Of a DNA stretch of 11,418 bases, positions 1-5,942 are shown in pieces. The DNA lies in the NCBI GenBank assembly GCA_018500075.1, contig JAHBAN010000143.1:1-11418 (forward strand), read 5' to 3'. Position 1 is the first letter of the stretch. The number at the start of each line of letters is the position of its first letter. This DNA comes from Flavobacteriia bacterium (GTDB lineage Bacteria > Bacteroidota > Bacteroidia > Flavobacteriales > Flavobacteriaceae). The translations under genes and the position numbers were made by a program. The notes beneath the pieces are model-generated. The model ran no database searches and was not told the DNA's origin. It worked only from the letters and a program-made list of their open reading frames with translations.

Positions 1-19
1 AGATGTGTATAAGAGACAG
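1..19. other. Tn5/Nextera mosaic-end adapter (sequencing artefact)
   Basis: The first 19 bases, AGATGTGTATAAGAGACAG, are identical to the Tn5 mosaic end used in Nextera-type library preparation. This is untrimmed adapter at the end of an assembled contig and not part of the genome. Genomic sequence starts at about base 20. The minus-strand gene that runs off this edge should not be translated through the adapter, which would add false residues. Base 20 is the first base that does not belong to the motif, so the exact junction could differ by a base or so. Confidence 0.97.
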
Positions 20-203
20 GGGTCAGGCCTTCAAATGTGATGGTCTTGATGTCCTCCCCTGACATTTTCCAATCGACCTTGCGCGGCAGATCGAGGGCAA
101 GCCGGGTAAACCCGTCGTGTTCGCCGCTGCGCACTGTTACGGTCTGGCCGAAACCCTCTCGTGGCAGGATAAACAGGAGAAATATGACGAAAAAGAGCCT
201 CAT
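20..203 (-). CDS. N-terminus of a secreted protein of unknown function, encoded after motA (3' part missing)
   Basis: Sixty-one codons are present from an ATG at base 203 down to the adapter. The ATG overlaps the motA stop codon in an ATGA, so translation is probably coupled to motA. The product starts with a typical signal peptide: MRLFF, a hydrophobic stretch over residues 3-13, then a polar region and a likely cleavage near residues 19-20. The mature start contains VTVRSGEHDGFTRLALDLP. That kind of segment recalls the AMIN-like start of large secreted proteins, often annotated as TPR proteins, found beside motA in Rhodobacterales; this is from memory and unverified. It is not MotB, because it has no transmembrane anchor with the D-L-M type proton-binding motif. 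Its function is unknown. The context suggests a periplasmic part of, or helper for, the motor. The 3' end lies outside the contig. Confidence 0.75.
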
Positions 204-1069
204 GCTGCGCCCTGTTTCAGTTCTTTGAGGGCTTCCTCAAGCTCGGTAAAGCTCGGGCGGCAGTGAGAGGGCGTATTCTGACGGCCCACTTCGATACAGA
301 TGTTGGTGGAGTGATTGTGCAAATTGGCAACCAATACCTCCCGGATCAGCTGATAGAAATGGGCGTCCTCCTCGACGACCGATTTGACCTTGGTGGAAAA
401 CGGGCCAACGAGACCATAGGCGAGAAAAACCCCCAAAAAGGTTCCGACGAGCGCACCGCCGATCATTTTGCCCAAGACTTCGGGCGGCTGGTCGATAGAC
501 GCCATGGTCTTGATCACGCCCAGAACCGCCGCCACGATTCCGAGCGCGGGCAGGCCGTCAGCCACGGTCTGAAGGGCGTGGCTGGAGTGTAAGGCATGGT
601 GCAGATTTGCTTCCATTCGCTTTTCAAGAACCTCTTCGACCTGATGTGGATCATCGTAGTTCATCGATGCGGAGCGCATGGTATCGCTGATCAGATGAAC
701 GGCCTCTCGGTCTGTTAGAATTTTGGGGTATTTGGAGAAGATCGACGATTGATCGGGGTCTTCGATATGCTCTTCGATCGCGACCGGGTTGGCGCGGGCC
801 AGCCGGATCAGCTCAAACAGCAGGCACAGCAAGTCTTTATAGTCTTCATGCTTCCACTTCGGGCCTTTGAAGACTTTGCCCATGTCTTTCATTGTGTGCT
901 TAACGGCGGCCATGTCATTTGAAATGAGAAAGGCCCCGACTGCGGCCCCGCCAATCATCATCATTTCAAACGGCAAAGACTTCAGAATGATTCCCAGCTT
1001 GCCGCCCGCAAGCAAATACCCTCCGAAGACCATGATAAATATCACGGCAATTCCGATAAGACCGACCAT
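200..1069 (-). CDS. motA: Flagellar motor stator subunit MotA
   Basis: MotA forms the membrane ring of the stator, which with MotB conducts ions and pushes on FliG to turn the rotor. The 289-residue product has the family's normal length and layout: two N-terminal membrane segments (about residues 2-21 and 32-50), a large cytoplasmic loop, two further membrane segments (about 170-190 and 203-223) and a cytoplasmic tail ending PSFTELEEALKELK. Residues matching E. coli R90 and E98 (the FliG-facing charges) are R92 and E100. The two conserved prolines are P174 in GLPALG and P223 in LVGP. ATG at 1069 is preferred because GAGGTGA at 1082-1076 sits 6 bases upstream; a GTG at 1075 in the same frame directly abuts this ribosome site. 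The gene is last but one in the fliL operon. MotB is not next to it. Confidence 0.96.
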   Translation of the reverse strand: MVGLIGIAVIFIMVFGGYLLAGGKLGIILKSLPFEMMMIGGAAVGAFLISNDMAAVKHTMKDMGKVFKGPKWKHEDYKDLLCLLFELIRLARANPVAIEEHIEDPDQSSIFSKYPKILTDREAVHLISDTMRSASMNYDDPHQVEEVLEKRMEANLHHALHSSHALQTVADGLPALGIVAAVLGVIKTMASIDQPPEVLGKMIGGALVGTFLGVFLAYGLVGPFSTKVKSVVEEDAHFYQLIREVLVANLHNHSTNICIEVGRQNTPSHCRPSFTELEEALKELKQGAA

Positions 1070-1092
1070 CTGCACTCACCTCATTTCGTTCT

Positions 1093-1105
1093 CGGTATCA
1101 TACCG
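1093..1105. repeat. Perfect 6-base inverted repeat in the motE-motA gap
   Basis: CGGTAT-C-ATACCG is a perfect palindrome with a single central base. It lies inside the 51-base gap between the motE stop and the motA ribosome site. A one-base loop cannot form a stable hairpin with all pairs closed, so an RNA structure would lose its inner pairs. The symmetry would suit a dimeric DNA-binding protein better. No regulator can be named. A chance match of this length in one gap is uncommon but possible. Confidence 0.4.
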
Positions 1106-1126
1106 TGCTGGAAGTTAAGAAATGCC

Positions 1127-1720
1127 TCACTCCTTGGGGACATTTGCGTTGCGTCCTGCGAGAATAACGCTGATCGAATAGGCCCGTTCCGCGGATAATC
1201 CTGCCATAATCGAAGCGGCGGAGGCCGGCTTCATGCGCCCCAGAAACCCGGCGGAAAACTCGGGGGCCATCTGCTCAAACAAGGCCGAGGCGTCTTTGGG
1301 CTTCATGTTTTCATAGACGGTTGTGAGCTGGGCAAGGTCGGTCTCGGCGGCAGAGTCGGCCAAAGCCAGTGTGGCTCTCAGGTCTTTTTCCGCTTTGGAG
1401 AGGGCGGCGAGCTTTTGGTCAATTTTTTCATCTGCGACGGCCAAAGCCTGCATCCGGTTTTTGATCTGCTGCTCCTGGGCGGCAACCCGCTCTTCGCGCT
1501 CGCGAAAGGCCGCCAGCATACTGTTCAGGTCTCCGACTGTTTCGCAGCTCGCTTCGGGGGTCTCGCTTGCTTCGGTCTTGGGCTGGGATTTTTCCAGCGC
1601 GATGGCTTCGCTGGCGTTCAGCCCGATGCGCAGCACGGCTGACCCGATCAGCAAGACCGAAATGGTGAAGAGGGCCCCGCGTGCGGGGCGCGCGGAGCGG
1701 CGGGCAAAGGCCTTGATCAT
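1127..1720 (-). CDS. motE: MotE-family periplasmic motility protein
   Basis: The 197-residue product has a basic N-terminus, one membrane/signal-anchor segment (about residues 15-34), a linker with a single cysteine (C59), a long charged coiled coil (about 65-120) and a C-terminal helical domain with VYENMKPKDASALFEQMAPE followed by FLGRMKPASAASIMAGL. That C-terminal pattern is the MgtE-N/FliG-like domain of the COG3334 MotE family. In Sinorhizobium meliloti MotE is a periplasmic chaperone for the motor protein MotC. The domain order supports family membership; the role here is inferred. The ATG at 1720 overlaps the preceding gene's stop (ATGA), and a GAGGAGAGG ribosome site lies just upstream. 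The lone cysteine could link a dimer. No MotC gene is visible in the window, so the client protein is unknown. Confidence 0.88.
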   Translation of the reverse strand: MIKAFARRSARPARGALFTISVLLIGSAVLRIGLNASEAIALEKSQPKTEASETPEASCETVGDLNSMLAAFREREERVAAQEQQIKNRMQALAVADEKIDQKLAALSKAEKDLRATLALADSAAETDLAQLTTVYENMKPKDASALFEQMAPEFSAGFLGRMKPASAASIMAGLSAERAYSISVILAGRNANVPKE

Positions 1721-2106
1721 TGCGGCCTCTCCTCGGGCGCGCGGCGTGTGAACACCGGCTCTGTCACCGCGTCCTGCACAGGCGCCGGGCCGGGCTGGGG
1801 CCTGTCTCGAACCGGCTGTTCCTGTGGCAAATCATGCATCGAGGCCACCAACAGTTCCAACCGCTGGGCGACGTTTTCGGCCCGGTCGGTCAGACCATCA
1901 AGCGAGCTGGTCGACGCGGAGGCTGTTTTCCGTGCGGCATCCAGTGTTTTTGTCAGGTCATCCACCTGTGCAGACAGCACTGCGACGGCCCCGCCCACGC
2001 CTGTTTCCAGATCGTTGAAGCGGGCCAGCCGGCGGGCCAAAACATAGCAATAGACTCCTGCGCCCAAGGCTCCGCCGACCAGCAATATATCAGCTAGAAA
2101 TTCCAT
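1717..2106 (-). CDS. Small membrane-anchored coiled-coil protein of unknown function in the fliL-motA operon
   Basis: I do not recognise a characterised function. The 129-residue product has one N-terminal membrane segment (about residues 5-24, with few charges), then RRLARFNDLETGVGGAV, a predicted coiled coil (about 40-92, heptad-like with AQVDDLTKTLDAARK and DRAENVAQRLELLVASM) and a proline-rich, charged C-terminus (94-129). The short N-terminus followed by RR suggests the tail is cytoplasmic. The start is secure: a near-perfect TAAGGAGGGT lies 4 bases before the ATG, and its first three bases are the fliL stop codon. The 3' end overlaps motE by 4 bases. Position between fliL and motE suggests a role near the stator. 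It may be the family catalogued as DUF6468, which I recall in alphaproteobacterial flagellar loci; this was not verified. Confidence 0.85.
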   Translation of the reverse strand: MEFLADILLVGGALGAGVYCYVLARRLARFNDLETGVGGAVAVLSAQVDDLTKTLDAARKTASASTSSLDGLTDRAENVAQRLELLVASMHDLPQEQPVRDRPQPGPAPVQDAVTEPVFTRRAPEERPQ

Positions 2107-2117
2107 TTTTACCCTCC

Positions 2118-2603
2118 TTAGTTCAGAACAAATTCCATGATCAGCAGGTCATTGACCCGGCCTTCCCCGACAACCAGCTGCACCCGCCGCAGCATTTGCC
2201 CCCGCAAGCGCACCAGCGCGGAGGCATTTTTCAAATCGTCCAGCTCGACGGCGCGCAAATAGCTGTTGAGCACATCACTGATTCGGGGCAGCAGCTTTTC
2301 CACATCGGCCTTATATTGACCCGGGGTTTCGAGCTGTGCCCGGAAGCGCAAATGCCTGTCGCGGCCATTGTCCAGCAGCGAGACGGTCAAGGGATCAACC
2401 TCGACAAATGCGATGTCGGGCAACTCCTCCACAGACTCTGGTTTTACTTCTTTTTCAGGGCTTTCGACGCCAAACAGCAAACCGGAGTAAACCGCAAAAA
2501 ACCCGCCGCCGCCGCCCGCCAAGGCGAGGACCAGGCCAATGATCATTGGGAGTTTTGATTTTTTCTTGGGTTCTTCGTCTGGTGGGGTTTCCGGGTCTGC
2601 CAT
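2118..2603 (-). CDS. fliL: Flagellar basal body-associated protein FliL
   Basis: FliL is a single-pass inner-membrane protein that surrounds or supports the stator and raises motor torque. The 161-residue product has a charged cytoplasmic N-terminus (KKKSK at 13-17), one membrane segment (about 18-43, including a run of glycines at 30-34) and a periplasmic domain. That domain carries the expected pattern: VDPLTVSLLD at 69-78, RHLRFRAQLET at 83-93, a helical middle with ISDVLNSYLR at 108-117, and the C-terminal end NDLLIMEFVLN, typical of the family. The ATG at 2603 has GAGGA four bases upstream. It is the first gene of the leftward operon, next to a divergent control region shared with fliF. 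Confidence 0.95.
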   Translation of the reverse strand: MADPETPPDEEPKKKSKLPMIIGLVLALAGGGGGFFAVYSGLLFGVESPEKEVKPESVEELPDIAFVEVDPLTVSLLDNGRDRHLRFRAQLETPGQYKADVEKLLPRISDVLNSYLRAVELDDLKNASALVRLRGQMLRRVQLVVGEGRVNDLLIMEFVLN

Positions 2604-2633
2604 CTTGTCCTCGCAGGATTTTTTACAAAACCT

Positions 2634-2639
2634 CTATAA
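2634..2639 (-). promoter_or_regulatory. Candidate -10 element for the fliL operon
   Basis: TTATAG on the minus strand matches the sigma-70 consensus TATAAT at four of six positions. It lies 11 bases downstream of the CtrA-like box, so the box would cover the -35 region, as in CtrA-activated promoters. No good independent -35 hexamer is seen at the usual spacing, which suits an activator-dependent promoter. A start site near 2628 would leave about 25 bases before the fliL ATG. Confidence 0.3.
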
Positions 2640-2650
2640 CCTCATCGGCC

Positions 2651-2665
2651 CTAACCGATTGTTAA
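2651..2665. promoter_or_regulatory. CtrA-like binding box (CTAA-N7-TTAA)
   Basis: The plus strand reads CTAA CCGATTG TTAA; the minus strand reads TTAA CAATCGG TTAG. This differs from the alphaproteobacterial CtrA consensus TTAA-N7-TTAA at one position, with the exact 7-base spacing. CtrA is known to control flagellar genes in Caulobacter and to be required for motility in several Rhodobacterales. The box is 47 bases from the fliL start and 59 bases from the fliF start, so one site could serve both operons. No protein evidence is available in this window. Confidence 0.55.
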
Positions 2666-2710
2666 GGCTGTTCGGTCAAATTGGCTTCGAAACGGGCAGA
2701 AGCCCAAAAA

Positions 2711-2717
2711 CAGGAGA
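2711..2717 (+). promoter_or_regulatory. Ribosome binding site that fixes the fliF TTG start
   Basis: CAGGAGA lies 7 bases upstream of the TTG at 2725. There is no in-frame ATG close enough to compete: the frame remains open upstream to an ATG at 2539, but that ATG lies inside fliL on the opposite strand and upstream of the control region. The site therefore supports the TTG as the true start. Confidence 0.75.
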
Positions 2718-2724
2718 GCCATCC

Positions 2725-4323
2725 TTGGAGCAGTTACAGAACGTATTTGCATCGACTGATCTACGCCGCAAAATCATTGCGGGGCTGGCTGCGGCGGCGA
2801 TGTTTGCGGCGATTCTTGCGATGACAAATCTTGCGTCCAAGCCGAGCCTGACCCTGCTGTATTCCGGCCTTGAAACGAGTCAGGCGGGCGAAGTCGTCAA
2901 GTCGCTTGAGGCGCGCGGCGTGACCTATGACATTCGTGGCGGCTCTATTTTTGTAGAATCGACTCAGCGTGATGCCCTGCGGATGACCCTTGCGAGCGAA
3001 GGTTTGCCGGCCAACAACACCAAAGGCTACGAGCTGCTCGACACATTGAACGGCTTTGGCACCACTGCGCAGATGTTTGATGCGGCCTACTGGCGTGCCA
3101 AAGAAGGAGAGCTGGCGCGCACAATCGCCGCCAGCCCGCTTGTCTCAAGCGCGCGGGTGCACATCGCAAACGGCTCCCGCAATCCGTTTCAAAAAAATGC
3201 CGAACCCTCTGCCTCGGTCTCTGTGACGGCCACGGACGGGACTATGCCGGCCAATCATGCCAAAGCCCTGCGCTATCTTGTGGCCTCTGCGGTGGCGGGC
3301 CTGTCTGCGGAAAACGTGACCGTGATTGACGATAAGGGGGGCCTCATTGGAACGAGTGACGAGGTGGCCTCTTCGGGCGCGGGCCAAGACAAAGCCGAGG
3401 TTTTGCGCGCCAAGGTCCAGAATCTGATCGAGGCGCGGGTCGGATATGGAAATGCGGTTGTGGAAGTGAGTGTCGAGACGGTCACGGAAACAGAATCGAT
3501 CCGTGAAACCCTGATTGACCCTGAAAGCCGGGTTGCGATCAGCACCGATACGGAGGAGCGCTCGGGCAATTCAACCGAAGCCGCGGGGGGAGATGTCACG
3601 GTTGCGTCAAACCTGCCAAACGGGGCGGCCGGAAACGGAGGCGACAGCAACTCGAGCCAAAACACCGAAACACGCGAACGGGTAAACTACGAAGTCTCTG
3701 AAACCTTGAGAGAAATCACCCGTGCCGCGGGCGCTGTCAAACGGCTCAGTGTGGCCGTTCTGGTCAATGGAACGGAAACCACAAATGCCGAGGGCCAAAC
3801 CGTCTTTGAGCCGCGCTCTGCCGAGGAGCTTGCTGCGCTGCAAGAGCTTGTCTCGTCAGCTGTCGGCTTTGACGAGGCGCGCGGGGATGTCATCACGCTC
3901 AAATCGCTTCAGTTCCAGCCGCTTGATTCCCTCGGGACCGAAGCCACCTCGTCCTTCATGAGCAAAATGGCCTTTGATGCTATGTCTTTGATCCAGATGG
4001 GGGTTCTTGCGCTCGTCTCGCTTGTGTTGGGCCTGTTTGTGCTGCGCCCGATTCTGACGAAGCCCGCCCCTGTGGCCTCTGCCGGCCCCGCCCCGAGCAT
4101 TGGCTATGACCCTCTTGGGGCAGAGCCGCTCAATGGCGAGATTGCCGATGATGGCGAGGGCATCGGGGCGGTTGATTTCTCCAGCCGCAACGCGCTTCCC
4201 GATATTTCCGGACCATCCGAGGAAGATCCGGTTGAACGGCTGCGCAATCTGATTGCCGAACGGCAGGATGAAACCGTTCAAATCTTGAAAAACTGGCTTG
4301 AAAATAAAGAGGAGAAAGCGTGA
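2725..4323 (+). CDS. fliF: Flagellar MS-ring protein FliF
   Basis: FliF builds the membrane-embedded MS ring that anchors the rotor and houses the export gate. From the TTG start the product is 532 residues, normal for the family. It has a short cytoplasmic start (MEQLQNVFASTDLRRK), membrane segment 1 (about 16-36), the ring-building region (about 40-210, with LLYSGLE, GYELLD and YWRAKEGELARTI), the RBM3 region (about 225-400) interrupted by a flexible Ser/Gly/Asn-rich loop (about 277-316) before RVNYEVSETLREI, membrane segment 2 (about 420-442), and a cytoplasmic tail. The tail ends with DPVERLRNLI and VQILKNWLEN (501-526), the FliG-binding helices. Upstream codons back to 2539 are open but antisense to fliL. 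The stop overlaps the next start (TGATG). No fliG follows. Confidence 0.95.
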   Translation: MEQLQNVFASTDLRRKIIAGLAAAAMFAAILAMTNLASKPSLTLLYSGLETSQAGEVVKSLEARGVTYDIRGGSIFVESTQRDALRMTLASEGLPANNTKGYELLDTLNGFGTTAQMFDAAYWRAKEGELARTIAASPLVSSARVHIANGSRNPFQKNAEPSASVSVTATDGTMPANHAKALRYLVASAVAGLSAENVTVIDDKGGLIGTSDEVASSGAGQDKAEVLRAKVQNLIEARVGYGNAVVEVSVETVTETESIRETLIDPESRVAISTDTEERSGNSTEAAGGDVTVASNLPNGAAGNGGDSNSSQNTETRERVNYEVSETLREITRAAGAVKRLSVAVLVNGTETTNAEGQTVFEPRSAEELAALQELVSSAVGFDEARGDVITLKSLQFQPLDSLGTEATSSFMSKMAFDAMSLIQMGVLALVSLVLGLFVLRPILTKPAPVASAGPAPSIGYDPLGAEPLNGEIADDGEGIGAVDFSSRNALPDISGPSEEDPVERLRNLIAERQDETVQILKNWLENKEEKA

Positions 4324-4919
4324 TGAGCATCTCGCATCTGCTCGAAACATTTGAAGAGATCAATCCTGACGAAGATTTGGGGCAAAGCCCTGATGATCAG
4401 CGAACAGATCATGAGCTGGCTGTTTTTGAGCGCGGTTACAAGGCCGGGTGGGATGATTGCACCGCCGCTGCGGAACAGTCAGGGACGGCCTTGAGCGCGG
4501 CTTTCGCACAAAATCTGAATGATTTGTCCTTCACCTATCATGAGGCCTATTCTGCAATTGTCCGCTCGATAGAACCTTTGGTGCGCCAACTTGTCGAAGC
4601 AACACTGCCCGACCTTGCAAGCGACAGTCTGGGTCAAAAACTTGGCGCCGAGATGACACAGATTGCGCGCACCCACGCGGGCAGCCAGCTCCTGATCACC
4701 TGCCACCCGAGTCGACGGACCATGGTGCAATCGGCTTTGCCTGATGGCCTCAGTCTGACGGTATCTGTCGCGCCCGACGACCGGCTGGCTGCGGACCAGA
4801 TTTCACTCAGGTTTGCCGAGGTTGAGCGCGAAATCGACGTGGCCCGTTTTGCCACAGAGGCGCGCACTCTTATTCATAATTATTTTGAAAGTATAAAAAG
4901 GGAGCCACTCAATGGCTGA
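4323..4919 (+). CDS. fliH: FliH-like flagellar export ATPase regulator
   Basis: FliH links the export ATPase FliI to the C ring and holds it in check. The 198-residue product has an acidic N-terminus, the segment ERGYKAGWDDC (about 36-46) typical of the start of the FliH helical region, a helical middle, and a C-terminal region (about 80-190) with LVRQLVEATLPDL, QLLITCHPSRR and EREIDVARFATEARTLI resembling the FliH/SctL ATPase-binding domain. The ATG at 4323 overlaps the fliF stop by one base, with AGAGGAG 8 bases upstream; a GTG at 4320 is a less likely alternative. The extreme N-terminus lacks the tryptophans that tether enterobacterial FliH to FliN and FlhA. Assignment rests on operon position plus weak patterns, so FliH-like is the safest name. 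Confidence 0.75.
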   Translation: MSISHLLETFEEINPDEDLGQSPDDQRTDHELAVFERGYKAGWDDCTAAAEQSGTALSAAFAQNLNDLSFTYHEAYSAIVRSIEPLVRQLVEATLPDLASDSLGQKLGAEMTQIARTHAGSQLLITCHPSRRTMVQSALPDGLSLTVSVAPDDRLAADQISLRFAEVEREIDVARFATEARTLIHNYFESIKREPLNG

Positions 4920-5202
4920 TACATTTGATGCGCCCAAGCCGGAAAGTGGCGGGCTTTTTTCGACTGTTCCAATCGAAATGACGGTTTCTGTGGGGCGTGC
5001 GCGCCCTCTGATCCGCGATCTGCTCACGCTGAGCGAAGATGCTGTTCTGCCGTTGGACACGCGGATCGACGATCCTGTCGAGCTTTTCGTCGGGGATCGG
5101 CTTGTTGCGCGGGGCGAGCTGCAAGAGCTGGATGGCGACGAAGCGGGGCAGCTGGCGGTGCGCATCACAGAAATCGCCGAATCCGGAAAGCCGTTCGTGT
5201 GA
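4912..5202 (+). CDS. fliN: Flagellar motor switch/C-ring protein FliN
   Basis: FliN forms the base of the C ring and takes part in switching and in docking of the FliH-FliI complex. The 96-residue product is a near-minimal FliN: a short N-terminal extension (1-16) and one SpoA (surface presentation of antigens) domain (about 17-92) with VPIEMTVSVGRARPLIRDLL, ending in VGDRLVARGELQELDGDEAG and VRITEI. The usual aspartate/valine-rich pattern DDPVELFVGD is present. The gene overlaps fliH by 8 bases and fliP by one base, so expression is probably coupled. A purine-rich AAAAAGGGAG just upstream serves as ribosome site. FliM is not in the window. Confidence 0.94.
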   Translation: MADTFDAPKPESGGLFSTVPIEMTVSVGRARPLIRDLLTLSEDAVLPLDTRIDDPVELFVGDRLVARGELQELDGDEAGQLAVRITEIAESGKPFV

Positions 5203-5939
5203 TGAAACTGCGTGCTGTCCTGATTGTTTTTGCTGTGGGCCTCTGCTTTGGCGCAGCCGGCCCTGCCGTGGCCCAAGAGCTGAGTCTGTCCCTCGGGGAA
5301 GGCGCGTCTCTCTCTGGCCGGTCGGTTCAGCTTATCTTGTTGATCACTGTGCTGAGCGTGGCCCCCGGTTTGGCGATCATGGTGACTTGCTTTCCCTTTT
5401 TGGTGACGGTCTTGTCGATCCTGCGTCAGGCAATCGGGCTTCAGCAATCGCCTCCGAATATGCTGCTGGTGAGTCTTGCTATGTTTTTGACGTATTTCAT
5501 CATGGAGCCGGTGTTTATGCAGGCTTGGAGAGACGGCATTGAGCCGCTGACCCGAGAAGAACTGACCATGGCGGAAGCCTTTCCGAAGGTGGCCGATCCG
5601 TTTCGCAGCTTCATGTTGGGGCGTATCGACCCTGAGACATTTGCCTCTATTGCATCGCTGCGCCCTGAAATGGCCTCGCTTAACCCGAATGCGGATGCGC
5701 CTCTGTCCGTGCTTGTTCCGAGCTTTATGTTGTCAGAGGTGGCGCGTGCCTTTCAAGTCGGGTTTCTTATTTTCATACCCTTCCTGATTATCGATCTTGT
5801 GGTTGCCGCTATCCTGATGTCGATGGGTATGATGATGGTGCCGCCCGCTGTGGTGGCGCTTCCGTTCAAGCTGTCGTTCTTTGTCTTGGCCGACGGGTGG
5901 CGGCTGCTGACGGAAGGGCTTGTGCGCAGTTACTTTTAG
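5202..5939 (+). CDS. fliP: Flagellar type III export gate protein FliP
   Basis: FliP forms, with FliQ and FliR, the inner-membrane pore through which flagellar parts are exported. The 245-residue product has a cleavable signal peptide (about 1-24, ending AVAQ), four membrane segments and a periplasmic loop (about 110-180), as expected. Conserved features include VLSILRQAIGLQQSPPN, SEVARAFQVGF, IPFLIIDLVVA, MGMMMVPP and ALPFKLSFFVLADGW. The segment that is MTSFTR in enterobacteria is VTCFPF here, a difference I associate with Rhodobacterales. ATG at 5202 overlaps the fliN stop (TGATG); a GTG one codon upstream is possible. fliQ, fliR and flhB do not follow: the gene ends three bases before a convergent gene, so the rest of the export gate lies elsewhere. 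Confidence 0.97.
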   Translation: MKLRAVLIVFAVGLCFGAAGPAVAQELSLSLGEGASLSGRSVQLILLITVLSVAPGLAIMVTCFPFLVTVLSILRQAIGLQQSPPNMLLVSLAMFLTYFIMEPVFMQAWRDGIEPLTREELTMAEAFPKVADPFRSFMLGRIDPETFASIASLRPEMASLNPNADAPLSVLVPSFMLSEVARAFQVGFLIFIPFLIIDLVVAAILMSMGMMMVPPAVVALPFKLSFFVLADGWRLLTEGLVRSYF

Positions 5940-5942
5940 ACC

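Larger units (their letters stand above)
2604..2724. promoter_or_regulatory. Divergent fliL/fliF control region
   Basis: This 121-base gap separates two divergent flagellar operons and must hold both promoters. It contains the CTAA-N7-TTAA box annotated separately, close to the middle. A -10-like TTATAG reads leftward at 2639-2634 and would give a leader of about 25-30 bases for fliL. A much weaker candidate, TCAAAT at 2676-2681, reads rightward. The two lie 10-11 bases outside either end of the box. I see no convincing sigma-54 (GG-N10-GC) or sigma-28 promoter. The promoter assignments are tentative. Confidence 0.6.

Noticed and set aside
1070..1075. GTG start for motA two codons upstream
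   Set aside because: The ribosome site GAGGTGA directly abuts the GTG, whereas it is well spaced for the ATG at 1069.
2539..2724. N-terminal extension of fliF to an ATG at 2539
   Set aside because: It is antisense to fliL and spans the divergent control region; the extra residues do not look like FliF, and a good ribosome site precedes the TTG at 2725.
4803..5447. 214-codon minus-strand open frame across fliH-fliN-fliP
   Set aside because: It runs antisense over three well-supported flagellar genes and gives a Gln/Ser/Arg-rich product without a domain.
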